Below, one piece after another: positions 31,330 to 40,654 of a stretch of DNA of 64,000 bases. The stretch is from assembly GCA_949316235.1 (NCBI GenBank), contig OX438748.1:1739001-1803000 (forward strand), given 5' to 3'. Origin of the DNA: Oegoconia quadripuncta (lineage: Eukaryota > Arthropoda > Insecta > Lepidoptera > Autostichidae). Position numbers and translations under genes: made by a program. Under the pieces are notes generated by a model that saw nothing but the letters and a program-made list of their open reading frames with translations, did no database searches and was not told where the DNA came from. How positions within the stretch are numbered: the first letter of the stretch is position 1; each line of letters starts with the position of its first letter.

Positions 31330-32640
31330 TAGTGCAAATGCAAGTGAGGGCCAAATTTTCTTTTTAGATGCTCCAGGAGGAACCGGCAAAACGTACCTAT
31401 TAAATTTGATTTTGGGAAAAATAAGGGTCACACGTGATATTGCAATAGCTGTGGCTTCTTCAGGAATTGCCGCAACACTTTTGCAAGGCGGTCGCACCGC
31501 GCACTCTGCCCTAAAGTTGCCACTTAACTTAACAAATGTAGAAACTCCATTATGTAATCTTTCAAAACAGAGCAAATTTGCAGAAGTATTAAGAAAAACT
31601 AAAATTATTGTCTGGGATGAAAGTACTATGGCCCATAAAAAAGGTATAGAAGCTTTGAATAGGACGCTGCAAGACATACGGAGCAATAAAAGATTGATGG
31701 GTGGTTTGACTGTATTGCTGGCGGGAGACTTTCGTCAAACTCTACCAGTAGTTCCAAGGGGAACACGTGCCGATGAGATAAAAGCGTGTCTTAAAAGATC
31801 ATCATTGTGGTCCTCGGTCAAAATATTAAAATTAACAAAAATATGAGAGTCCACCTTGGAGGTAATGTTTCCGCCGGCCAATTTTCAGACCTTTTGCTAA
31901 AACTGGGTAACGGTGATTACCCCGAAAAAGACGGCATGATATCTGTCCCTGCCGGTCTGTGTACTACAGTAACAACAAATATATCCAGACATTGCTCTCA
32001 TTAAGGAAAAATCAATAGAGTGGTTATGCGAAAGAGCTATACCTACTGACCCCAAAGAACGACCAAGCAGCGGTCATCAATGACATACTTATTATTGAAC
32101 TCTTTTGAAGGACAACAGATTATTCATAGCTCAATAGATACCGTGGTAAACACGGACGATGCCGTTAATTATCCCGTAGAATTTTTGAACACTTTGAACC
32201 CACCGAGTATGCCATATCACAGACTTTTACTACGTGTGGGTGCACCTGTTATGTTATTGAGAAATTTAAAGCCACCCAAACTTTGTAACGGTACTAGGTT
32301 GCAAGTCAAGGCTTTGCACCGGAACGTAGTAGAGGCCACTATTTTAACAGGACCTGCTCAGGGAGAAACAGTGTTTGTACCGCGTATTCCATTAATACCA
32401 AATGATCTTCCCTTTGAATTCAAAAGGCTTCAGTTTCCACTAAAGGTCTGTTTTGCCATGACAATAAATAAGTCGCAGGGGCAAACTCTCAAATTCGCCG
32501 GAGTAGACCTACGACAGGACTGTTTCTCTCACGGTCAGTTCTATGTGGCATGCTCCCGTGTAAGTTCACCTCAAAGTTTGGTTCTATTGCTACCACCTTC
32601 AAACATGGCAAAGAATGTTGTTTATAAGGAAGTACTTTAA
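31330..32640 (+). pseudogene. Helitron PIF1-like helicase, frameshifted
   Basis: This is the C-terminal helicase half of a Helitron Rep-helicase protein, which would unwind DNA during rolling-circle transposition. Walker A, GGTGKT, is at about 31375-31392, with preceding FFLDAP. Walker B, WDES, is at 31613-31624, followed by GDFRQTLPVV near 31725. After KILKLTK the frame breaks at about 31840, apparently from a lost A, and resumes as NMRVHLGG. Further breaks occur near 31980-32000 and 32080-32095. The last frame, 32080-32640, carries RVGAPVMLLRNL, CFAMTINKSQGQTL and YVACSRV, the late helicase motifs, and ends at a natural-looking stop. No HUH nuclease motif is found upstream. At least three frameshifts make it non-functional. 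Confidence 0.85.
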
Positions 32641-32828
32641 TAAATATAAACCAGAATTTTTCAGAAAGGTCTTTTAATGGATCCCTGTCTTAATTCAATA
32701 CCTGGGAAAACACCAACATGTATTTATTTATTTATTTATTTATTTCCAAACTTACAACTATCTTTACAGGTTTACCCTAATGCGATAGTGCAGTGAAGAC
32801 TACTTAAGTAGTTTATTTTATTTATTTA

Positions 32829-32887
32829 TTGTTATTATTTGTTACAAATTGCAATTTAAAATTACAATTTGTAACAAATAATAACAA
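32829..32887. repeat. Perfect 23-bp hairpin inside the Helitron
   Basis: Arms 32829-32851 and 32865-32887 are exact reverse complements around a 13-base AT loop; the arm contains TTATTTGTTACAAATTG. Confidence 0.9.
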
Positions 32888-32994
32888 GAGCTATATTTGT
32901 GAATTCACTCAGAGTACAACTGAAGAGGTCTATCTCCTCCGCAATAACGTTTAGAGTGCGGAGTGCGCGCGTGAGAGGTGCCTTAGCGAGCAAG

Positions 32995-33162
32995 TTAGTC
33001 CGGCCGCGCGGCTCCACCAGCAGCCGCGGCCGCCTCCGCCGCCACATATGGTTCCACATACCTGTTATCTGCCCAGGGTCTTTTCCTGTTTGAGATAAAC
33101 TCTACATGGTAATTTTTCTGCTGAATGTATTCCCGTGGGAAAGTAATAAAGTGTTGATTCAT
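32995..33162 (-). CDS. 55-codon antisense ORF in the Helitron 3' region
   Basis: The frame starts at ATG 33162-33160 with MNQHFITFPREYIQQKNYHV and continues EFISNRKRPWADNRYVEPYV, then an Ala/Gly-rich end before TAA at 32997-32995. The first 40 residues look like ordinary protein; the end reflects a GC-rich tract. CAG|GTATGT at about 33060 resembles a splice donor on this strand, so it could be a captured host exon running into intron. I do not recognise the protein. Chance ORF remains possible. Confidence 0.35.
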   Translation of the reverse strand: MNQHFITFPREYIQQKNYHVEFISNRKRPWADNRYVEPYVAAEAAAAAGGAARPD

Positions 33163-33170
33163 GTAGTCTA

Positions 33171-33198
33171 CGCGGACGAAGTCGCGGGCAGCTGCTAG
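33171..33198 (+). terminator. Helitron 3' terminal hairpin and CTAG
   Basis: CGCGG pairs with TCGCG across 33171-33186 (one G-U), nine bases before CTAG. This is the transposition terminator, not a transcription terminator. It is shared almost exactly with the Lep1-type end at 40626-40654. Confidence 0.8.
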
Positions 33199-33574
33199 TA
33201 TAGCATATTTTTATAGCATCAAGCTAGAAACTGAAATATTTACCATAAAGGCGTAATAGATTGTAGTTATTGATATTAATTTCAGCTATATTCAGATAGA
33301 CCGAAAACAAAGCGATCCTGTAAATATTCCGTTTTTACCTTTTGAGGTATGGAACCTTAAAATTTCAACATCATTCGCCGAACATGCATCCCGCCAAATA
33401 TCCTACTTTAGGGTTAGTCGCTTGGTTGTATAAACATATTCACCCAAAATATCGATTAGATTTAGGTTAAGAGAGAAAGTTTAACAGGATAGCAGTTTGT
33501 TCACGAATTTGGTCAAGATGCTGTTGATGCAGGCACTCGACCTGTAAAACTAGTATTATGCTGTAGAAATTTTT
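33199..33574. other. Unassigned
   Basis: No feature seen. Confidence 0.3.
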
Positions 33575-34310
33575 ATTTCCTCTTCCACTCTCTTCTATTA
33601 GCCGTCATCTCCATCACTTACCGCTTTCACACACATATCATTCTTCACTCAGCCTACCCACACCTTCATCGGTCTTCATCTACCTCTGTATCCCTCCACA
33701 TTCATTTAGCACTCGTATCGTTACGTGTCTTCCATCCCTCCTCATAATGTGCCCAAACCATGCTAACCTATTACTCCTCAACTTTTCTGTTATTGGTGCC
33801 ACTTTAAACCGCCTCCGTGGCTCAATGTAAACAACATTGGGTTTACAATTCGGAGGTCGCGGGTTCCATCCCCAGCGGGGTACATGTTTAAGTACTCGGT
33901 TTGGTTGGTGGTATGGCATTTTAAATGTCCATCTGGCTAGCTACCACCATATCTAAATCTGCCGCCAAGCAGCAATAATAGCATTGTTGTGTTCCGGTTC
34001 ACAGAGATAAGATAGCCAGTCTCCCCCAAATGTGTTGGGGTTTCCGGATCTGTACGCTTCCACCTTCGACCTCATCTTCACTTAACATCAGGTGTGATTG
34101 ACGTCAAGTACCAACCCGTTATGCATAAAAAAAAACTTTCAGACTTCCTCTGATATACCCATTTCTGATCTTATCCATTCTTAGCATTCTCATCTCTGCC
34201 ACATGTATTCTACTTTCATCCGTCTCTTTCATTGCCCAACACTCAGATCCATACATGGTGACCTTGAGTTTCAGGTGCATCCGACGATTGACTTTCCTTA
34301 TAACGAGTTA
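33575..34310 (-). pseudogene. RTE-like reverse transcriptase C-terminus split by SINE-A
   Basis: The minus strand from 34310 gives VTMYGSECWAMKETDESRI, HVAEMRMLRMDKIRNGYI, RGSLK, then after the SINE VAPITEKLRSNRLAWFGHIM and RRDGRHVTIRVL, followed by a decayed GRGRPKK-type end. The reading frame is continuous if 33806-34135 is ignored. Same family as 12655-12830. Confidence 0.8.
33806..34135 (+). mobile_element. SINE-A, full length, inside RTE LINE
   Basis: Head, body and A9 tail are complete; ACTTT occurs at both junctions, consistent with a short target duplication. Confidence 0.88.
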
Positions 34311-34599
34311 TACCGAATATGGAGTGATCAAACGTGTTAACTGCTAATCACAAACACAAATCAGAGTGTGTGCCGAGCATTACGCGAAGGACGGCTCAAG
34401 TGTTCACTATATCTGTAACACCAATATTGGCACACCTAAGTCAATACTATTCATTGAACTGAATGCCGAGTATTTACGTTGATATAATTGGTTATATAAT
34501 TACACCATTACTATGAAATATACGGTTATAAAATAAGTATTTACTTATGTGGTTCCTCGTAAAAAATAAAACAAATCCATCCAGTTTTTTAAAGCCATT
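34311..34599. other. Unassigned
   Basis: No feature seen. Confidence 0.3.
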
Positions 34600-34930
34600 A
34601 TGGTATCGAGAGTCATACATAAGACTGTATTTGTGATAACATAAGGATGGGTGACCACTAGTAGCATTTTAATACGAGTGTTTCCGGTGCTTGGCAAGGT
34701 ATGTTAAATAGTCGGTCCTGGTTGTTTTCAGTTGAAGGCAGTCGTTAAGCCAAGACGGTGGCCTACAAGGACGGCTTAGAAACACAGACTGTCAGGTGAC
34801 CACTGTATCTAATGCTTTACATTAGATACACGAGGTCGAAACTCCATAAAGAAACAAATGCGACACGGGGGAAATTGGGGCAATGCAGGATGGATTGATG
34901 GATGGATGGATTGGATTGATCCTGAGTTAA
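34600..34930 (+). mobile_element. 5S-rRNA-derived SINE, diverged
   Basis: GGATGGGTGACCACTAGTAG (C-box-like), then ATTTTAATACGAGTG, GTTGTTTTCAGTTGAAGGCA and AAGCCAAGACGGTGGCCTAC. It ends in a GGATGGAT repeat. The head is degenerate. Confidence 0.55.
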
Positions 34931-35039
34931 AAAAAAACTATTAAACATAACGCGCCCCTTAATTTTTCTTCCATCTACATGTCATTTCCAAGCAATAATT
35001 TTAGAGATATAATGAACAGCAATTTTGAAGTGTTTTTGG
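34931..35039. other. Unassigned spacer between two SINEs
   Basis: No feature seen. Confidence 0.3.
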
Positions 35040-35250
35040 AAAGCACTCGTGGCGCAGTCGCATTCGCTATTCGTTTTCGATTAGCGAAAATAAGCTATGT
35101 TTGGTGCGGTCAGTCCTTGGATGGATGACCACTAGCGGCATTTTAATACGAGTGCTTCTGTGCTTCGGAGGGCATGTTAAATAATCGGTCCGAGTTGTTT
35201 TCAATTAAAGCCAATCGTTATGCCAAGTCGGTGGCTCTTTTTTGACCGGA
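35040..35250 (+). mobile_element. 5S-rRNA-derived SINE (SINE3-like), best copy
   Basis: Positions 35079-35140 follow the internal promoter of 5S rRNA in order: AAAATAAGCTATGTTTGG (A-box/IE region), GTGCGGTCAGTCCTTGGATG, GATGACCACTAGCGG (C box). The body matches 34645-34790. This is the SINE class transcribed from a type 1 pol III promoter, distinct from the tRNA-headed SINEs elsewhere here. Confidence 0.6.
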
Positions 35251-35714
35251 GGACAAATTTGTTGTTTTTTTAAGTACTATATATTTATGGAACTGCTTCT
35301 TCTGCTGTCAGTTGTTTATGCAAATTTATTTGGGATATAAATTATAATCGTAGGTTAAGCAGTCTCTGCGTATGATAAATGGGGATTCTAATAAGCCAGA
35401 ATGCGCACTTAAAATGTTGAGTAACACTTAAAATACAGTAGTACTAATTCTTTCCCTTAGGCACTATTTAAGCACACTTTTTTGACTTCATCAAAATAGC
35501 TGAATCCCGCTTTGTGTATTAGCATCAAGTACGTCAGCTTACGGCATTGCATTGACCTCCATAGTACCCTGCATTGTACGGAAAATTGTTAAGTACTGTT
35601 TTGTTGTGAACGCTAGGATTATTTTTAGTACCTCTACATGCATAAGTCCACATAACTACACCATAAATTGAACAGTAAATTGGATAAGGGTTTCTTTATT
35701 CAAACCTATGTCTT
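35251..35714. other. Unassigned
   Basis: No feature seen. Confidence 0.3.
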
Positions 35715-36048
35715 AACCGCCTCCGTGGCTCAATGTAAACAACGTTGGGTTTACGATTCGGAGGTCGCGGGTTCGATCCCCAGCGGGGTACATGTTTAAG
35801 TACTCGGTTTGGTTGGTGGTAGGGCATTTTAATGTCCGCCAGCCTAGCTACCGCCATTTTATCTAAATCTGCCGCCAAGCAGCAATGTTAATAGCATTGT
35901 TGTGTTCCGGTTGTCAGAGATAAGATAGCCAGTCCCCCAAATGTGTTGGGGTTTCCGGGTCAGTACGCTTCCACCTTCGACTTCATCTTCACTTAACATC
36001 AGGTGTGATTGAGGTCAAGTACGAACGTCGTGCATAACAAAAAAAAAC
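35715..36048 (+). mobile_element. SINE-A, full length
   Basis: Among the best-preserved copies: perfect B box, intact body and an A-rich tail. Confidence 0.9.
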
Positions 36049-36563
36049 AATTTAAGTACCCGAAAGATAAATAACTTAGAATATAAACATTCTACCATAA
36101 TAGCTTACCAAGCGATGTTAATACGGATTGTTATATTAATTAACTAAAAGCTTCCTTTATTTTCAAATACTCAGGTTTATTTACGCGTTTCCCTTTGCCG
36201 TCAAAGCTAACAATATCTCCGTATATGAATTATAGCCGATCCTCACTTCAGTGATTGAAATTCTCGTGAAGTAAAGAGCCACAAGCATCGAATTGCATTG
36301 CATTGCATTGTATTGTATTGTATTTTTCTTCAAATTTTACTTCCCATAAAACTTATCGCACTAGTTTCATTTCCCAAAAGAATCGTTAGCAAATTTATAT
36401 TTCGCATTCTAATCACTTGGTCAAATATTAATTTCGCAACTTTTTACTTGCTCAAGTTTTATTAAGTCAAATATACATTAAGCAAATGCTTTATTTTGTA
36501 AAAAAAAATATTCCAAAAATATTTCATATATGTTACGTAGGCTGAAATGAAATGAAATGAAAC
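36049..36563. other. Unassigned; LINE-tail-like repeats
   Basis: (CATTG)n/(TATTG)n at 36294-36325 and (GAAAT)n at 36543-36562 may be tails of eroded LINE insertions. Confidence 0.35.
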
Positions 36564-36703
36564 ATTAGTGTCGATTCGGATGTACACCAACTAAACTAAA
36601 CTCAGTTTTAAAGTAGTACTGTCTCTTTCTCCCTGGAACATGCGACGGCACCCCTCCAAAACTGGTTTTAATTTAGTTGGTGTACATCCGAATCGACACC
36701 ATT
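36564..36703. mobile_element. 140-bp MITE with ~43-bp terminal inverted repeats
   Basis: GTCGATTCGGATGTACACCA at 36570 and its reverse complement at 36675-36697 are near-perfect; the inverted repeat extends through AACTAAACTAAA. The centre is CTGTCTCTTTCTCCCTGGAA. A second copy at 57776-58286 carries an insertion. Superfamily not assigned; ATT-like flanks suggest a 3-bp target site. Confidence 0.8.
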
Positions 36704-37245
36704 GCTATGTAATTATTTGTTAAACAATATTTTGCCGAAAATAGTATTGCTAACTGTAAAATTGGCATGTGATACTTTGGGAAACGTTTTTTGCCCAAAA
36801 ATTAGTAATCCAATGATAACATTTTACAAAATTGAACTGTGTTCAATTTTATCTCTGTATAATAAACGACAACTTCAGAACTTGCTCGTATCATAAATAA
36901 CTTTAATCCGTACAGAGTGACGCTACCGGCGGCGAGCGGACACGAAATTGACTTAAAATTTTAGGCACTTAGCTAAAAGTTGGGGCAAGTTCGCTGAAGT
37001 TACTTACCAGTATCGGATCCCGGTGGATTCGACTTTCCACTTAGTCTCGTCATTAAAATTGTTGTTGTTCCACGCGAAATGTAATTGCTAGGAAACAATT
37101 CTTTAAGACAATGAACTACCATCAACACTGTGTTCTTCAAAATCTGCCACATTATAAACGATTCCTCTGTTATTGCTGGTGTTTCTAGAAGGCTGATAAT
37201 AACTTCTATCAAGTTAGAATATCAGTCTGTTTATCCGCTTTTTTC
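36704..37245. other. Unassigned
   Basis: Frames at 36702-36896 and 37000-37212 have no recognised motif. Confidence 0.35.
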
Positions 37246-37455
37246 CGTATAGTAATATTTCGAACACTTACACCAATCATCTAGTCTAAAACTGAGCAAA
37301 GCAAGCATAGCAAAACATACATAAATATTTATATAAACATCAATGACTCGGGGATAAATGTATTCATCACAAAAACATTTACTCCTCCCGGGTTTCGAAC
37401 CCGCAACCGTGCGTTTCCCTGACAGAGTCACTATCCCCTACACCAATCGGTGGCC
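37246..37455 (-). mobile_element. SINE-B, full length
   Basis: The minus-strand head at 37390-37455 (GGTGTAGGGGATAGTGACTC, then GGTTCGAAACCC B box); the body is intact to GTGTTCGAAAT. Confidence 0.8.
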
Positions 37456-37496
37456 AAACATATACCTACTATATAACTAAATTGACAACGATTGCT

Positions 37497-37690
37497 GTAG
37501 AGTAGTGACCTTGCCTGCGAATCCAACGGTTGTGGATTCGAATCCCGCTAGGGGTTAACGTTTGTGTGATGAATATGAAGTCGTAGATGTTTATATAAAT
37601 ATTTATGTATATTTATCTAGTTTCAACAAGTTATGCCTAGTTTAGAATTGGTGCAATTATGTTCAAAATATTTATCCATTTATTTATATA
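37497..37690 (+). mobile_element. SINE-B, 5'-truncated
   Basis: Starts at GTAGAGTAGTGACC, keeps GATTCGAATCCCGC and much of the body. Lies tail-to-tail-opposed (head to head) with the previous copy, 41 bp apart. Confidence 0.75.
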
Positions 37691-38107
37691 GAAGCCGTAC
37701 TGCAAAGTTGGACGAGTTTGGTCAAATGTTACAAATAACGCTGCAAACCATCATTACTACAACAAATCCTCTTTTGCCATCGTATTAGGAACAATGTAAC
37801 GTTGTTCAGTTGTACTTCAACTCTGTTCTGTAGTTAAAAAGTTTAAAATATTTACACTTGAACTTAGAGAAAATTTATGGATATTTAACATAGTGATTCT
37901 GCCTCTTCTCACGACTTTGGTTATGACTCCCCTAAACTGGAGTTTCAAAACTTTTCATGTCCACTACGCCTTAGGGAATCAAATAACTTACATAATATAT
38001 GGCACTTTCTGCAGTTCGACATAGTTTCTGTCGCTAGTGGCACATACATTACATAATTTTAAAGTTGTTGTGTAAAACATTCTTCTTTATACGACAAAAA
38101 CCGATAT
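37691..38107. other. Unassigned
   Basis: No feature seen. Confidence 0.3.
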
Positions 38108-38192
38108 TTGACGACCAATTGGTGTATTGGATAGTGTCAATGCTTTTGAAATCAACGGTTACGGTTTCGGTTTCGGTAGGTTTTTATGATAA

Positions 38193-38267
38193 TTTTTTTT
38201 TATGCATAAAAAAAAATTCAGCACTTGACATCAATCACACCTGATGTTAAGTAAGGATGAGGCCGAA
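38193..38267 (-). mobile_element. SINE-A tail inside SINE-B
   Basis: Poly-T then GCACTTGACATCAATCACAC and TTAAGTAAGGATGAGGCCG in minus orientation; strongly 5'-truncated. Confidence 0.75.
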
Positions 38268-38314
38268 TAAGAACATTTATTACCAAGTCGTGGATTTTTA
38301 TAGAAATATGCGAA

Positions 38315-38450
38315 CTGCTAAGGCATTGAACTCCCTTCCGGCGTCAGTATTTCCATAACCTTGGCATTTACTAGGATCGCGTGCTTCATCTTCGACCAAA
38401 TCATCACTTTCCATCAATTGAGATTCTGGTCAAACGCGTATTCGCAAAAA
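38315..38450 (+). mobile_element. LINE family 2 end inside SINE-B
   Basis: GGCGTCAGTATTTCCATAAC to ATTCTGGTCAAACGCG plus a short A tail; matches 28719-28866 with an internal deletion. Confidence 0.7.
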
Positions 38451-38550
38451 AATGTATGTTTATTCGTTATCTAGTATCCATAGAAAAAGCTTGAGACTAG
38501 ATAATAATTGATGTAAATTCCCGAAATGTTTATATTTTATTTATTTATAA

Positions 38551-39461
38551 ACGAAGGTCTTGACTTGACTCCTTTTAGGTACTAATTAAGTGTGCTGCGA
38601 ATCAAAAAAAATTCACACATAAGCATTTCTTTAATATTCAGCAAGATACAAAATAGCTTTATTGAACGATATCATCATCAACGTTCTCAGCTCACGACCA
38701 CCAACTGCTGGATACGGTACATAAATTATGAGGTAAAACCTAGTAAATATGCGAATAAACCTTGTAAACCCTATACTAAGATAAAAGCAACATAGCTCCT
38801 CAAGACAATACGATATTTTTTCGACTCATTTTCAGCAAGTTTGCATTCGAGTCTTTAGTGTAGTATATCACCTGTATTTGTAGTACCGATAACAGTAGTG
38901 ACATCTGAAAAGGTTTCCCAATAAAAAACTTATAATCGATTTACTCGTAGCGAATTCTATAACACTAAAAGAAAACTGAACTTTGACTACGTGTTCTACG
39001 CCGTAGCGGAAATGTTACAAAACTTATTGCCAGCAATTACTATACTAGAGGGTGTACGCCGCCTGTCTCATATACGTTGAAATATAGACATCTACGTCTG
39101 CAGACACTCATAACTGTCTAATATTTATGGGAAAAGAAGGTCGCATTTCAAAAGCCTTTAGTATATGCGAGTATCCATAAAATCGTAGTTTCGTTTTCAT
39201 TTCATTACTTGACATGCCTTTTATCCCAATAGTGAGGTAGTCTCATGTTACCTCCGCGCAATCCCAACGCGGATTGATGAATTTATATTGGACTAGTGGG
39301 CTCTTTATACGCAGTGCATGAAGTAAGCTGTCACATAATTTGCTTAATTACTGTGTGAAAACAACCGGGCTTGACTTTACCGTGCACTACGAAGCAAGGA
39401 AACACTCGTATGGAAATGAGACTACAGAGAATGATCGCGCCAGAGTTTCTTTTCTTTTTAT
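38551..39461. other. Unassigned
   Basis: The frame at 38592-38795 is lysine-rich with no motif. No gene seen. Confidence 0.35.
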
Positions 39462-39615
39462 ATTGACTGGATACCGCGGTTGACCACAATCTCACGTGAT
39501 GGAATATGGCGATGTGGCCGAAGATGAAGCACATGTTCTCAGTAGACGCCTATTCACCCTGCTCTTGAAGATCCCAAAGTTTAGGATTCATGAAAGACTG
39601 ACGCAGGAAGGGATT
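39462..39615 (-). mobile_element. LINE family 2, 3' end
   Basis: Minus-strand copy matching 1780-1925: GATGTGGCCGAAGATGAAGC and GCCTATTCACCCTGCTCTTG on plus. Confidence 0.65.
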
Positions 39616-39797
39616 TCCACGATTGGCTGTTTCGCATTATGAATGAAGAGTCGAACCGCTTAGTGCAAATGTTAACTACATACGGGTGAAATCGCTCCGC
39701 ACGCCTAGTATTTCGAAATTGAAATGGCTTAATTTTGCTAATAGAAACGAAAATAGCCTTTGCGACTAATCCACCAATGTTTCTATTTTATATATTA
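39616..39797. other. Unassigned
   Basis: No feature seen. Confidence 0.3.
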
Positions 39798-40016
39798 CTA
39801 GCTTTCCGCCCGCGGCTTCGCCTGCGTGAAATAACTTTATCTCAAAATTCGTTTATCCCGCAGGAACTAGTCACTTTATCGGGATAAAAAATATCCTATG
39901 TCCAGGGTATATTCTACCTATATACTAAATTTCATCCAAATCCGCTCATCCGTTTCGCCGTGATTGAGCAACAAACAAATAAACAAACAAACAAATTTCG
40001 CATTTATAATATTAGT
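39798..40016 (-). mobile_element. Lep1-type non-autonomous Helitron-like element
   Basis: CTAG at 39798-39801 begins the inverted 3' end, followed by CCGCCCGCGGCTTCGCCTGC. The far end is CGCATTTATAATATTAGT. Confidence 0.75.
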
Positions 40017-40039
40017 TCGATGTTAGTAATATGCTCTTT

Positions 40040-40410
40040 ATGTGGTGCTGAAATTAATGTTACGAGTGATGATTTCTGGCACTGAAACGTGGTCTCTTAC
40101 TTTGGGCCTCATAACAAAGTTTATGGTCCCTACGGAGAGAGCGATACTCGGCGTTTCACTATGTAATCGAATTAAAAATGAAGAAATCCGTGGAAGAAAG
40201 AAAGTCACCGACATAGCCCAATGTATTAGTAACTTGAAGTCGCAGTAGGCAGGGCACATAGCTCGAAGAACTGGTGGCTGTTGGGGATGGAGACTACGTT
40301 CAGGCAAGCGCAACGTGAGTCAGTTACCCACAAAGTGGACCCACGACCTGACGAAGGTTGCTGGAAGTCGCTGGAATCAGAACGCTTCCAATCGATGGCG
40401 CTTGTAGTCT
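40040..40410 (+). pseudogene. RTE-like reverse transcriptase C-terminus
   Basis: The plus frame gives GTETWSLTLGLI, ERAILGVSLCNRIKNEEIRG, RKKVTDIAQCIS, then a stop and AGHIARRTGGCWGW, KWTHDLTKVAGSRWNQ. This is the C-terminal domain typical of RTE LINEs, here with one in-frame stop and small shifts. Confidence 0.8.
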
Positions 40411-40425
40411 AGTAATCTAATCCCA

Positions 40426-40654
40426 ACTAATATTACAAGTATAAATGCGAAAGTTTGTGTGTGTGTGTGTGTGTATGTCTATATGTATGTATGTATGTTT
40501 GTTTGTTCCCCTTCATGCCTATACCGCTGGACGGATTCGGATGAAATTTGGCTGGTAGACAGATTAGGACCTGGATTAACATTTAGGCTAATTTTTTGCT
40601 GAACCGATTTTGATGAAATCTTCCACGCGGACGAAGTCGCGGGCGGAAAGCTAG
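40426..40654 (+). mobile_element. Lep1-type non-autonomous Helitron-like element
   Basis: The 5' part is AATATTACAAGTATAAATGC, then a (GT)n/(GTAT)n run. The middle is CTATACCGCTGGACGGATTC. The 3' end is CACGCGGACGAAGTCGCGGG with terminal CTAG at 40651-40654. Confidence 0.8.

Larger units (their letters stand above)
29873..33198 (+). mobile_element. Helitron with both termini, decayed
   Basis: The 5' end TCTATCTAAATATATAAAGG follows an A at 29872. The 3' end is CTAG at 33195-33198, followed by T at 33199, as expected for insertion between A and T. A GC-rich hairpin (33171-33186) lies just before the end. The 5' 140 bp (a (GACT)n run, then CAACGCACAGGCCAAACCGC) match the usual start of insect Helitrons. 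The cargo is internal repeats, a broken PIF1-like helicase and a non-coding 3' part. The Rep/HUH nuclease half is not visible, so it cannot be autonomous as it stands. Confidence 0.85.
38108..38550 (+). mobile_element. SINE-B carrying two other retroelements
   Basis: SINE-B pieces are 38108-38190 (head, B box decayed), 38268-38312 (GAACATTTATTACCAAGTCG) and 38453-38550 (TGTATGTTTATTCGTTATCT to the end). Between them lie a minus-strand SINE-A tail and a plus-strand LINE family 2 end. Confidence 0.75.
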
